In this document: positions 17,260-25,948 of the stretch, in pieces | Numbering within the stretch: the stretch's first letter is position 1 | How the letters are laid out: each line of letters begins with the position of its first letter | Origin: Oscillatoriales cyanobacterium | GTDB lineage: Bacteria > Cyanobacteriota > Cyanobacteriia > Cyanobacteriales > Microcoleaceae | Direction of reading: 5' to 3' | DNA length: 47,435 bases | Assembly (NCBI GenBank): GCA_004293365.1 | Contig: RDYN01000094.1 | Coordinates: 1 to 47,435 of the forward strand | Notes under the pieces: model-generated | Told to the model about the DNA's origin: nothing | Databases searched by the model: none | Seen by the model: only the letters and a program-made list of their open reading frames with translations | Position numbers and translations under genes: made by a program

Positions 17260-17365
17260 AACGATCGCAATTCTCTGAAAACCTCAGCCGTTTCAAGCCT
17301 GCGAACATTTCATTTTCGCCTATACTATTCGGAGTATAAAAAATCTCACTCTTGTGCAATTACTT

Positions 17366-18856
17366 ATGAATAGGGATTATTCGCGGTTTGATTCCCTCGC
17401 CAGCATCCTAGCAGGAACAGCAACGGTAGCAGGAATAGTCGTCTTTGCAGCATCACCAGTTTTCGCAAAAACTCCTCAAGAAATTGCCAAATTCGCTGAA
17501 TCTGTCAGCGTTCAAATTAACGGAACAACTGGTAGCGGGACTGGATTTATTATTTCCAGACAAGGTACGACTTACACTGTGCTGACCTCTAATCATGTTG
17601 TTGCTAACATAAGGGATAACTATACGATTCGCACTTCTACCAAAAAAGATTATCAAGTAACACGTAGTGTACTATTGGAGAAAGGTCAGAATGCTCCAGA
17701 TTTAGCAGTAGTAACATTTAAAAGTACAGAATCTTATCCAGTTGTAACTTTAGGCGATTCCGAACAAGCGACAGTGGCTACACCAATTTTTGTGTTTGGA
17801 TATCCAGGGAATCATTTAGAAGAAAAGTACGGAAATAAACGCTTTTTTGAATTTTCATCGGGGTTTGTTACCAGTCGTCGCCCGACTCATCCACGCGGTT
17901 ATACTTTGCGCTACAGTGCTATTACCAAAGGGGGCATGAGTGGAGGGCCTGTATTTGATACAGAAGGCCGTGTAATTGGGATTCACGGACAAGGAGACCT
18001 CGATTATATAACGGATAACGAAGGAAAAATCACAGATAAATTCACTGATAAGACAGGGTTTAATTCTGCAATTCCTATCAACACTTTTATAGCTAAACTG
18101 TCGGATGCAGGATTAAATCGATCGGCTCTTTTGATAAATACTTCTCCAACTGCTACTGCACCTCTGAAACTGAACAATCCCAACGATGCTAAGACTTATT
18201 ATGTTCGCGGTTTAACTCGATTTGACAAGGGAGATTTATCCGGTGCTGTTACCGATTTTAACCAAGCGATTCAAACTCAATCGGATTATGTAGAAGCTTA
18301 TTTTTATCGAGCACTGGCTTATTTTGATTTGAGACAAATGCCCAAGAGTATCGCTGATTATAGCAAGGCGATCGCCCTTAATGCCAGTTATGTTGACGCT
18401 TACTACAATCGGGGGCTGGTTTTGTCAGCATTGGGAGATAAACCGGGGGCGATCGCCGATTATACTCAAGTCATCCGCTTGGATAGAAACTTTGCAGCAG
18501 CTTACAACAACCGAGGATTGGCGCTTTCGGACTTGGGCGATCAAAAAGGGGCGATCGACGATTTCAATCAAGCGCTGCAAATTAATCCCGGTCGCGCTAA
18601 CACTTATTTTAACCGAGGATTGGCGCTATTTCGCATCAATAACGATCGCTCTGCCTTAGCTGATTACACGCAAGCAATTCAACTCAATCCCAGTTATGCC
18701 AAGGCTTATGCTAATCGAGGCATTACGTTGGTGAGAATGGGAGATAGGCCAGGGGCGATCGCCGATTTGCAGCAAGCCGCCCGTTTATTTAGGGCTCAAG
18801 GAATGAATGCAGATGCTCAAAAAGCATTAGATGCGATCGGGCAACTGCAAAAGTAA
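17366..18856 (+). CDS. Secreted trypsin-like serine protease with TPR repeats
   Basis: About 496 residues. Residues 1-34 are a signal peptide (hydrophobic LASILAGTATVAGIVVF, cleavage near VFA-KT). The protease domain has the triad H77 (TSNHVV), D112 (APDLAVV) and S192 (GGMSGGPVFD), the layout of HtrA/trypsin-2 proteins. From about 265 to the end at least six TPR units follow (for example AYNNRGLALSDLGDQKGAI), a peptide- or protein-binding scaffold. No PDZ domain. This protease-TPR combination is common in filamentous cyanobacteria and probably acts in periplasm or outside. I use the ATG at 17366; an in-frame GTG at 17354 is possible, and neither has a good ribosome binding site. Confidence 0.9.
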   Translation: MNRDYSRFDSLASILAGTATVAGIVVFAASPVFAKTPQEIAKFAESVSVQINGTTGSGTGFIISRQGTTYTVLTSNHVVANIRDNYTIRTSTKKDYQVTRSVLLEKGQNAPDLAVVTFKSTESYPVVTLGDSEQATVATPIFVFGYPGNHLEEKYGNKRFFEFSSGFVTSRRPTHPRGYTLRYSAITKGGMSGGPVFDTEGRVIGIHGQGDLDYITDNEGKITDKFTDKTGFNSAIPINTFIAKLSDAGLNRSALLINTSPTATAPLKLNNPNDAKTYYVRGLTRFDKGDLSGAVTDFNQAIQTQSDYVEAYFYRALAYFDLRQMPKSIADYSKAIALNASYVDAYYNRGLVLSALGDKPGAIADYTQVIRLDRNFAAAYNNRGLALSDLGDQKGAIDDFNQALQINPGRANTYFNRGLALFRINNDRSALADYTQAIQLNPSYAKAYANRGITLVRMGDRPGAIADLQQAARLFRAQGMNADAQKALDAIGQLQK

Positions 18857-19294
18857 AATTGATTTGATATTGTGCACCTGTCGCAATATTCCGGTACTCC
18901 AAAATTAGGAAGATTTCCACAGTCCGGCATTCGCAATAGTCCGACAGTCCGGCAGGGGTTTAAACCCCTGCCTCAAAGCTGAAGTCCTCTAAAGAGGACT
19001 AATATAAAATCGGATTAATTGCACAGAATATTTGTAGGGAAACGGTACTGCCGTGTCCGTATCCGCCGCAGGCAAACTATCGAAATAAATACAGAAAGAG
19101 GACACAGCAGTGCTGTGTCCCTACTATCGAAATAAATACAAAAAGAGGACACAGCACTGCTGTGTCCCTACCAAATATCCCTATGACGATCGATCGCCAT
19201 TTCAGTCCTTTTCAAAGGACTTTCGCTATGAGACGGGGGTTTAAACCCCCGTCGGACCCGACAACAAACGCGAGAATAGATATTACCTATTCCC
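18857..19294. repeat. Intergenic cluster of palindromic and tandem repeats
   Basis: Holds CAGGGGTTTAAACCCCTG (18952-18969), AGTCCTCTAAAGAGGACT (18983-19000), two copies of GAAATAAATACARAAAGAGG plus ACACAGCAsTGCTGTGTCCC (19080-19170), and a GGGGGTTTAAACCCCC palindrome (19235-19250). It separates the convergent protease-TPR gene and the exported-protein operon; the hairpins may end both transcripts. No gene is seen. Confidence 0.8.
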
Positions 19295-20074
19295 CTAAAA
19301 CCTCACCGTCACCAAAATCACCCGCCGAGGCTGATTTTCCGCTTCAATAGTAAACTCAACACGCCCAAAACCTTTCGGCCCGGGTTCAACTAAATCGTAG
19401 CGAGATGTCACCGTCCCCGCCGCTGTATTGTATTGAGCAAAAACAGCACCGGGATTCCTCCCAGCAGACGCATCCGCATCCCCTCCCCAAGCACTCAAAT
19501 CATCTAATGTCGATCGAGTTGGCAATACCGAAGCCGCGATTTCTGGAGGTGTTAATCTTTGGTCGGCTAAGACTCTTTGAGCGTTATGAATCGCGCACAT
19601 TGTCGGCCCGGAAATTTTGGCATCGCTATATTGATCTTCCCACTTTTGTACGAAGCCAAAGCCCACATTCGGGCCGACTTGCTCCTGTCTTTGCCGCCCC
19701 CACAGCCGACTGGTATCTGATGCAAAATTAGAACCGCTGCCAGTTACGGCTAATTCGGTTCTTTTGTTAGTAAAATTGCGCCTGACAAATTCTTTGTCTG
19801 CCGTGCGAATGGCGTTAGCTGCTGCTGATTCTATTTTATTGCTAACATTAGTATTTCCTTGCAATATCGGTGAAAGAACACCGGGGATGGGCTGTGTTCC
19901 ACAATATTTTTGAATGCCGTTGAAAACGCGATCGGCTGATAAGGCACTAATCGGAAATTCTAGGGAATAAGCCTCGGCAGGTTTGGGGAAAAAGATGCCC
20001 GATGTTGCGGAAGCAGCAAAAGAAGCGCCACCCCAGATAACGATCCGATTAAATTGACGGCGGCTGATACTCAT
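19295..20074 (-). CDS. Exported protein of unknown function with Tat-type signal
   Basis: Unknown function, 259 residues. The start at 20074 is fixed by GGGAGAAG seven bases upstream; a longer reading frame to 20110 overlaps the preceding gene. The N-terminus SRRQFNRI followed by a hydrophobic stretch and AEA matches a twin-arginine signal peptide with cleavage near residue 35. The mature protein has two cysteines (one in KYCGTQ, one in TMCAIHN) and a Gly/Ala-rich segment, with no enzymatic motif I recognise. The upstream gene stops one base before this start, so the pair is an operon of two exported proteins that may work together in the periplasm. Confidence 0.75.
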   Translation of the reverse strand: MSISRRQFNRIVIWGGASFAASATSGIFFPKPAEAYSLEFPISALSADRVFNGIQKYCGTQPIPGVLSPILQGNTNVSNKIESAAANAIRTADKEFVRRNFTNKRTELAVTGSGSNFASDTSRLWGRQRQEQVGPNVGFGFVQKWEDQYSDAKISGPTMCAIHNAQRVLADQRLTPPEIAASVLPTRSTLDDLSAWGGDADASAGRNPGAVFAQYNTAAGTVTSRYDLVEPGPKGFGRVEFTIEAENQPRRVILVTVRF

Positions 20075-20075
20075 T

Positions 20076-20585
20076 TTATCTTCTCCCAGGAGAGCGCGCC
20101 CCCAGCTCAACTTGAGCTTTCATAAAGTAGTAGGGAGTATAACTCTGACAATTTGTGGCTCTAGCACAAAATACTTCTACTGCTAGACTTTTGCCATTGC
20201 TAATATCTACTAGCATTGTATTTACTTGACCTTGATCCCCAGTGCGAGAAGCTACTTGATTTCCGTCTACATAAACATCTATTCGTGCTGGTGGGGAGTT
20301 TTCGGTGTCAGGAATCGCAAACTCCAGTCGGAGAGAAGCGGGGCCACCAGGAAGCCGACAAGTCATAGCAGTACCATTTTGAATATATAAAACACTGGTA
20401 TAAATTTGTCTTCCGACAGAAATATCTCGTTGGCGACTCTCCCAGTTACCCGATCTTTTCACACATTGCAGGTCAGCCAAAGGAATAGGCCGCTGGGCCT
20501 GAGCCACTTGTGCGCCAACCGTCCCTAACATCACACATAACATCCCAGCGAGGAACAAACCGCTGAGCCACCGATCGCGCTTCAT
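20076..20585 (-). CDS. Secreted NPCBM-like beta-sandwich protein
   Basis: A 169-residue protein with a Sec signal peptide (MKRDRWLSGLFLAGML..., cleavage near AQA-QR, residue 30). The mature part looks like an all-beta jelly roll: RRSGNW-like start, YTSVLYIQNG, LRLEFAIPDTE, IDVYVDGNQV, LAVEVFCARATNC. This order resembles NPCBM carbohydrate-binding-like modules, but I cannot confirm it. Four cysteines may form two disulfides. First gene of an operon with the Tat-exported protein. AGGATATTTT before the ATG gives a plausible ribosome binding site. A glycan- or envelope-binding role is inference. Confidence 0.72.
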   Translation of the reverse strand: MKRDRWLSGLFLAGMLCVMLGTVGAQVAQAQRPIPLADLQCVKRSGNWESRQRDISVGRQIYTSVLYIQNGTAMTCRLPGGPASLRLEFAIPDTENSPPARIDVYVDGNQVASRTGDQGQVNTMLVDISNGKSLAVEVFCARATNCQSYTPYYFMKAQVELGARSPGRR

Positions 20586-20672
20586 ATAAAATATCCTCTC
20601 AACACCTTAACCAATTAATATAAAGGATGAGCTGTGTAGGAAAAATCCTAACTTTGGACAGATGACAAAATC

Positions 20673-20701
20673 AAAAATGTCACACTTGTACGAATTGTCA
20701 G
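20673..20701 (+). promoter_or_regulatory. Bipartite motif AAAAATGT-N5-T-TGTACGAATTGTCAG, copy 2
   Basis: AAAAATGT (20673-20680), five bases, T, then TGTACGAATTGTCAG (20687-20701), matching 17231-17259. A perfect TATAAT follows one base later at 20703-20708, so the motif sits where the -35 region would be and no ordinary -35 box is present. That is the layout expected of an activator-dependent promoter for the NB-ARC gene. Confidence 0.5.
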
Positions 20702-20740
20702 GTATAATGAATAGCGTAAACTCCAGCTTTTCCCGAATCT

Positions 20741-22219
20741 ATGGATATTGCAGAAGTCTTGACACTGGCAGATCAGCTAATTTTTGCTAAGACGGGAAAG
20801 CATTTAGATTACGTGCAAGATGCTATTCTGCGAGGGACATTAGAAGACGCAACTTACACGCAAATTGCTCAAGAACTTTACTCAAGTCCAAGTCATGTTA
20901 GAAATGTCGGTTCTGACCTTTGGAAAACACTTTCTAAAGGATTGAAAAGAAATATTACTAAAAACAATCTTAGGACTGTATTAGAAAAGGGTATAGTTTA
21001 TAATTATAAATCAAGTATTGTTGAAAATATAACAGGTGAGAATATAACAGTTAATAAAAACCTTAATGTTTGTCCTGAAAAAGTGCGATCGCCCAAAACA
21101 CCTCAAAACCCCCAACCAACAGCAAAACAGCCCCGCATCGACTTAGGCGACGCACCCGAAATCTCCACATTTTTCGATCGCACATCCGAACTCACCACCC
21201 TCGAAAACTGGATTTCAAGCCGCACCCGTCTCATCACCATCCTCGGCTTATCCGGTATTGGCAAAACCGCCCTGACACTCCAACTAATCCCACAAATTCA
21301 ACACGAATTCGACTGCATCATCTGGCGAAGCCTCCACAACGCGCCACCCCTCCAAACACTCCAAACCGACATAATTAAATTCCTATCGCAGCAGCAAGAA
21401 ACTAACCCCCCCAACCCCCCCTTATCAAGGGGGGGCGAAGAGATTCAGCCTCCTTATCCCAGGCGTGGCGAAGAGATTCAGCCTCTTTCTCCCCCCCTTA
21501 GCAAGGGGGGGTTGGGGGGGGTAATCCACCATTTACGATCGCACCGCTGTCTCATCATCGTCGATGATGTGCAAACAATTTTTAGCAGCCAACAACTAGC
21601 AGGAAACTACCAACCAGGATATGAAAACTATGGCGCTTTCTTCAAACAGATCGTAGAATCATGCCACAACAGTTGCATAATCTTGATTAGTTGGGAAAAA
21701 CCCAGAGAAATTGCAGCCTTAGAAAGCCACCCGAAAAATTGTCAAACTCTGCAACTCAATGGTTTAGGCGAATCAGCCCGAGAAATCTTCACAGAAAAAG
21801 GCTTAGCAGAATCAGAAAACTGGTCAGAATTGATTGAGTTTTACCAAGGCAATCCCTTGTGGTTAAATACAATAGCCGCTGCAATTCAAGATTTATTTAG
21901 CGGCAATATTTCTGATTTTTTATCCTATGATAGCCTAGTTTTAGGAGACTTAGAATATTTATTGCACCAACATTTTCAGCGCTTGTCAGACTCCGAAAAA
22001 CAAGTCATGTCCTGGCTGGCAAATCAAAACAAAGCAGTCGAAATCTCAAAAAAGCCAGCCCTTCTGGAATTATCCCCTTCAGAATTCCTAAAAGCTGTCG
22101 AATCCTTGAGACGGCGGTTGTTAATCGAAAAAGTCCAAAAGGGCGATCGCACCCTTTTCACACTCCAACGGGCGATCGCGGAATACATAAAAACTCACAC
22201 CTTCGAGCAATCTGCATAA
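20741..22219 (+). CDS. HTH-NB-ARC (STAND) ATPase without sensor repeats
   Basis: A 492-residue protein. Residues 1-85 form the helix-turn-helix-type N-terminal domain found on vWA-MoxR-associated proteins and cyanobacterial STAND ATPases (TYTQIAQELYSSPSHVRNVG). The NB-ARC core has P-loop GLSGIGKT (169-176), Walker B LIIVDD (271-276), a GNPLWL motif and a C-terminal winged-helix (about 400-485). STAND proteins act as ATP-driven switches in stress or defence signalling, usually with WD40 or TPR sensors at the C-terminus; here the protein ends after the winged helix. Residues 221-260 are encoded by a palindromic repeat inserted in frame between Walker A and B. A putative regulatory motif and TATAAT lie just upstream. 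Domain calls are firm; the role is inference. Confidence 0.85.
   Translation: MDIAEVLTLADQLIFAKTGKHLDYVQDAILRGTLEDATYTQIAQELYSSPSHVRNVGSDLWKTLSKGLKRNITKNNLRTVLEKGIVYNYKSSIVENITGENITVNKNLNVCPEKVRSPKTPQNPQPTAKQPRIDLGDAPEISTFFDRTSELTTLENWISSRTRLITILGLSGIGKTALTLQLIPQIQHEFDCIIWRSLHNAPPLQTLQTDIIKFLSQQQETNPPNPPLSRGGEEIQPPYPRRGEEIQPLSPPLSKGGLGGVIHHLRSHRCLIIVDDVQTIFSSQQLAGNYQPGYENYGAFFKQIVESCHNSCIILISWEKPREIAALESHPKNCQTLQLNGLGESAREIFTEKGLAESENWSELIEFYQGNPLWLNTIAAAIQDLFSGNISDFLSYDSLVLGDLEYLLHQHFQRLSDSEKQVMSWLANQNKAVEISKKPALLELSPSEFLKAVESLRRRLLIEKVQKGDRTLFTLQRAIAEYIKTHTFEQSA
21400..21523. repeat. Palindromic repeat inserted in frame in the NB-ARC gene
   Basis: Two inverted poly-C/poly-G hairpins (CCCCCCTTATCAAGGGGGGG and CCCCCCCTTAGCAAGGGGGG, each flanked by a second C/G run) surround a centre holding GCGAAGAGATTCAGCCT twice. 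About 120 bp, an exact multiple of three, giving a Pro/Gly-rich loop (residues 221-260). The same family is intergenic at 13050-13080. Confidence 0.9.
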
Positions 22220-22305
22220 CTCGCCCAGATTTATCCGCAGCGTCAATTAATTCTCCAATCTAAAATTTAAAATCTCAAATCCCAATACCCGCATTTAGCC
22301 TTAAA

Positions 22306-22418
22306 ATAGGACTTACGCACGGGGGCTCAGAAACCGGGTTTTTTTACAAAAAACTTGGTTGTGACCCGCAGATTCGGTAAAAAACCCGGTTTCTTTGGTC
22401 GGGGTGCGTCCAGGACTT
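22306..22418. repeat. Inverted repeat GAAACCGGGTTTTTTTAC family
   Basis: Arms 22330-22347 (GAAACCGGGTTTTTTTAC) and 22377-22393 (GTAAAAAACCCGGTTTC) with flanking ACGCAC/GTGCGT edges. The same AAAAAACCCGGTTTTTT theme recurs at 45981-46000. It lies between the NB-ARC gene and ffh; no gene. Confidence 0.75.
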
Positions 22419-22452
22419 AAAATTAAAAATACTGACTAGCCAACAAAGCCCT

Positions 22453-23874
22453 ATGTTTGAAGCCCTTGCCGATCGACTCGAATCCACCTGGAAAAAACTG
22501 CGCGGACAGAATAAAATCTCCGAATCCAACATCCAAGACGCCATCAAAGAAGTCCGCCGCGCCCTCCTGGAAGCCGATGTCAACCTCCAAGTCGTCAAAA
22601 ACTTCGTCGCAGAAGTAACGGCCAAAGCACAAGGAGCAGAAGTCGTTTCAGGCGTCCGTCCAGACCAACAATTCATCAAAATCGTCCATGACGAACTCGT
22701 CCGCGTCATGGGGGAAACCAACGTACCCCTCGCCACCGCCGAATCCGGGCCGACAGTCATCCTGATGGCCGGTTTGCAAGGAACCGGGAAAACCACAGCC
22801 ACCGCCAAACTAGCACTCTTACTCCGCAAGCAAAATCTTACCGCACTGCTAGTCGCCACCGACATTTATCGACCCGCCGCGATCGACCAATTGCTCACCC
22901 TCGGCAAACAAATCGACGTACCCGTATTTGAACTAGGCAAAGATACCGATCCCGTAGAAATCGCCCGCCAAGGCATCGAACGCGGCAAAGAACTAGGCGT
23001 AGATACCATCATCGTCGATACAGCAGGCCGCCTGCAAATCGACCAAGACATGATGGCTGAATTGCTTCGCATCAAACAAACAGTACAACCCCACGAAACA
23101 CTGTTAGTTGTTGATGCCATGACCGGCCAAGAAGCAGCAAATTTAACCCGCACCTTTCACGAACAAATCGGCATTACCGGCGCCATCTTAACCAAACTAG
23201 ACGGCGACAGCCGCGGCGGCGCAGCCCTATCCGTGCGGCAAATATCCGGCGCGCCGATTAAATTTGTCGGCGTCGGCGAAAAAGTGGAAGCATTGCAACC
23301 ATTTTATCCCGATCGCATGGCATCGAGAATACTCGGCATGGGCGATGTCTTGACGCTAGTCGAAAGAGCTCAAGAAGAGTTCGACATCGCCGACGCCGAA
23401 AAAATGCAAGAGAAAATGCTGACGGCAAAGTTTGACTTTACCGACTTTCTCAAGCAAACCAGACTGTTAAAAAATATGGGTTCCCTCGGCGGCATCATGA
23501 AAATGATTCCGGGGATGAACAAACTCTCCGACGAACAAATGCGGCAGGGAGAAGTGCAGCTAAAACGCACCGAAGCCATGATTAATTCCATGACAGTTGA
23601 AGAACGCCGCAATCCCGAACTTTTAGCAAGTTCTCCATCCCGCCGCCGCCGCATCGGCAAAGGCGCCGGCTACGCAGAAAACGACGTAACAAAACTTGTC
23701 AGCGACTTCCAGAAAATGCGTACCATGATGCAGCAAATGAGTCAAGGCAACTTTACAGGAATGGGAGGATTGCCGGGGATGCCGGGAATGCCGGGAATGC
23801 AGGGAATGCAGGGAATGGGCGGCCAGAAGAAAAAGAAAAAAAATAAGCCTAAAAAAGGTTTTGGACAGTTGTAA
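22453..23874 (+). CDS. ffh: Signal recognition particle protein Ffh
   Basis: A 473-residue SRP54 homologue that binds 4.5S RNA and signal sequences of nascent membrane and exported proteins and docks with FtsY. N domain 1-90, GTPase G domain with G1 GLQGTGKTT (107-115), DTAGR (around 190), TKLDGD and the RPAAIDQL insertion element, then the M domain (about 320-440). The tail is Met/Gly/Pro-rich (GLPGMPGMPGMQGMQGM) and ends with a Lys-rich stretch KKKKKNKPKKGFGQL. Length is normal. No Shine-Dalgarno precedes the ATG. Its last eight codons are included in a 69-bp tandem duplication with the palindromic repeat that follows. Confidence 0.97.
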   Translation: MFEALADRLESTWKKLRGQNKISESNIQDAIKEVRRALLEADVNLQVVKNFVAEVTAKAQGAEVVSGVRPDQQFIKIVHDELVRVMGETNVPLATAESGPTVILMAGLQGTGKTTATAKLALLLRKQNLTALLVATDIYRPAAIDQLLTLGKQIDVPVFELGKDTDPVEIARQGIERGKELGVDTIIVDTAGRLQIDQDMMAELLRIKQTVQPHETLLVVDAMTGQEAANLTRTFHEQIGITGAILTKLDGDSRGGAALSVRQISGAPIKFVGVGEKVEALQPFYPDRMASRILGMGDVLTLVERAQEEFDIADAEKMQEKMLTAKFDFTDFLKQTRLLKNMGSLGGIMKMIPGMNKLSDEQMRQGEVQLKRTEAMINSMTVEERRNPELLASSPSRRRRIGKGAGYAENDVTKLVSDFQKMRTMMQQMSQGNFTGMGGLPGMPGMPGMQGMQGMGGQKKKKKNKPKKGFGQL

Positions 23875-23988
23875 AAAATGGTTCGTAGTGAGGACTTCAG
23901 TCCTCTCTTTGATGCGGACAAAAAAGGTTTCGGTCAGTTGTAAAAAATAGTTTGTAGTGAGGACTTCAGTCCTCTCTTTGATGCGGAC
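23851..23988. repeat. 69-bp tandem duplication of the ffh 3' end plus a repeat arm
   Basis: Copy 1 (23851-23919) holds the codons for KKGFGQL and the ffh stop, then TAGTGAGGACTTCAGTCC to GATGCGGAC; copy 2 (23920-23988) repeats all of it with a few substitutions. An inverted arm GGACTGAAGTCCTCACTAC (23984-24002) closes the palindrome once only. Confidence 0.93.
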
Positions 23989-24072
23989 TGAAGTCCTCAC
24001 TACAAACCTATAGAAACCTACACAATAGTTTTTTTGTTACCAACTTTTACCCAAAAAAGGCTGCAATTGAAT

Positions 24073-24681
24073 ATGGTACAAACATTTACTCAACTAGAAA
24101 CCATATCTCTAGAAGTGCCGAATTCGATCGCCCTAACCGTCACCGGCGACCAATTCGAGGCCTTAGTATTCGCAAATCCCGACTTGAGATTAGAAAGAAC
24201 ATCACAAGGAGAATTAATAGTGAATCCACCCACCGGCGGAGAATCCAGCGAAAGGAATTTCAACATTACCGGGCAACTTGCTCGCTGGTGCGATGACAAC
24301 GAGGATTTAGGATCGGGTTTTGACTCTTCGGGAGGATTCATCCTTCCTAACGGTGCTAACCGTTCTCCCGACGCTTCCTGGGTGAGTCGAGAACGCCTCG
24401 AAGCCTTGACACCAAAACAGCGAAAAGGCTTCGTTCCTCTATGTCCCGACTTTGTAGTAGAGTTGCGATCGGCATCTGACAGTCTCTCCACCCTCCAAAC
24501 AAAGATGCGAGAATATATTGACAATGGTGCGAGATTGGGCTGGTTAATTGACCCGCAAAATCGGCGCGTAGAGATTTACCGACAGCAAGCAGAAGTAGAA
24601 ATATTGGCCAATCCAACTGAGTTGTCCGGAGAGGATGTATTGCCCGGATTTGTGTTGAATTTAAGGCGAGTTTGGCGTTAA
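24073..24681 (+). CDS. Uma2-family (DUF820) putative endonuclease
   Basis: About 202 residues, restriction-endonuclease-like fold, highly expanded in cyanobacteria. Active-site candidates of the PD-(D/E)XK type are seen: SPDASWV, CPDFVVELRS with the E-V-R pattern, and LQTKMREYIDNGARLGWLID, which is the family hallmark, followed by VEIYR. The biological role of the family is unresolved; some members may be transposon-derived or part of defence. I start at ATG 24073 (AAGG 12-15 bases upstream); a TTG at 24034 would extend it by 13 residues. Stands alone between repeats and hemB. Confidence 0.88.
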   Translation: MVQTFTQLETISLEVPNSIALTVTGDQFEALVFANPDLRLERTSQGELIVNPPTGGESSERNFNITGQLARWCDDNEDLGSGFDSSGGFILPNGANRSPDASWVSRERLEALTPKQRKGFVPLCPDFVVELRSASDSLSTLQTKMREYIDNGARLGWLIDPQNRRVEIYRQQAEVEILANPTELSGEDVLPGFVLNLRRVWR

Positions 24682-24964
24682 ATTTCCTGTACGCCCCCAT
24701 AGGGTGAAGATGGCGCCCGAGTTCCGGCCCTGAGAGATATTTGGCTTTGTAAGGCCACGAGAGATGTAGCTGTTACCTTACAGCTTTTTATGCCATGATT
24801 TTTAGTGCCATTGGCCTCAAGTCCTAACTGCGAACCACGGACATCACAAGTTTTACAGAACTTTACGTAGCTTGAGAGCGATCGACCAACAATAAGCTTT
24901 AGACTTTTAAACAAACGCCGCGACTCCCAGAAATCCGGACTTTAATCTACCGTAAAAAAACATT

Positions 24965-25948
24965 ATGTTTCCAACTCACCGCCCCCGCCGCCTCCGCAAC
25001 CATCCCCAACTCCGCCGGATGGTACGCGAAAACATCTTGACAACCAGCGATTTAATTTACCCCCTATTTGCCGTACCGGGGGAAGCTTTTGCCAAAGAAG
25101 TTACCTCGATGCCCGGTGTTTACCAGCTATCGGTAGACAAAATCGTAGAAGAAGCAAAAGAAGTTTACGATCTCGGCATTCCCGCGATTATTTTATTCGG
25201 CATTCCCGCAGACAAAGATACAGACGCGACAGGTGCTTGGCACGACTGCGGCATCGTGCAAAAAGCGACGGCAGCAGTTAAAGCAGCCGTACCGGATTTA
25301 ATTGTCATGGTCGATACTTGTCTGTGCGAATATACCAGTCACGGTCACTGCGGCTATTTAGAAGTCGGAGATTTAAGCGGCCGAGTTTTGAACGATCCGA
25401 CGCTAGAATTGCTGAAAAAAACAGCCGTTGCTCAAGCTAGAGCTGGTGCAGATATTATTGCACCTTCGGGAATGATGGACGGTTTTGTGGGAGCAATTCG
25501 CGAAGGATTGGACTCGGCTGGATTTGAAGATATTCCCATCATGTCCTACGCGGCAAAATATGCCTCAGCTTATTATGGCCCGTTCCGGGATGCGGCGGAT
25601 TCTGCTCCGCAATTTGGCGATCGGCGCACCTATCAAATGGATCCAGGAAACGGCCGGGAAGCTCTCAAAGAAATTGCTCTCGACATAGCCGAAGGTGCGG
25701 ATATGCTGATGGTTAAACCCGCTTTAGCGTACATGGACATCATCTGGCGCGTCAAGGAAGCAACTAATTTGCCAGTTGCTGCTTACAACGTTTCTGGAGA
25801 ATACGCGATGGTGAAAGCCGCCGCCCTCAACGGTTGGATTGATGAAGAAAGAGTCGTGATGGAAACCTTGACAGGATTCAAGCGTGCTGGTACCGATTTG
25901 ATTTTGACTTATCACGCCAAAGATGCTGCCCGCTGGCTGCAAAACTGA
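24965..25948 (+). CDS. hemB: Delta-aminolevulinic acid dehydratase (porphobilinogen synthase)
   Basis: A 327-residue cytosolic enzyme that condenses two 5-aminolevulinates to porphobilinogen in haem, chlorophyll and bilin synthesis. The Schiff-base lysines are K198 ([13 protein letters not shown]) and K251 ([11 protein letters not shown]). The metal-site loop [15 protein letters not shown] retains C119, C121 and C129, so a zinc-type catalytic site is likely, unlike the Asp-rich plant enzymes. Length is typical. The 284 bases upstream show no other gene. The ATG follows an A-run without Shine-Dalgarno. Downstream lies a palindromic repeat cluster that may help end transcription. Confidence 0.97.
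   Translation: MFPTHRPRRLRNHPQLRRMVRENILTTSDLIYPLFAVPGEAFAKEVTSMPGVYQLSVDKIVEEAKEVYDLGIPAIILFGIPADKDTDATGAWHDCGIVQKATAAVKAAVPDLIVMVDTCLCEYTSHGHCGYLEVGDLSGRVLNDPTLELLKKTAVAQARAGADIIAPSGMMDGFVGAIREGLDSAGFEDIPIMSYAAKYASAYYGPFRDAADSAPQFGDRRTYQMDPGNGREALKEIALDIAEGADMLMVKPALAYMDIIWRVKEATNLPVAAYNVSGEYAMVKAAALNGWIDEERVVMETLTGFKRAGTDLILTYHAKDAARWLQN

Noticed and set aside
23623-24000. Minus-strand frame of 125 residues with RIKERTEVLTTN twice
   Set aside because: It is antisense to ffh and its repeated peptide comes from the 69-bp tandem duplication.
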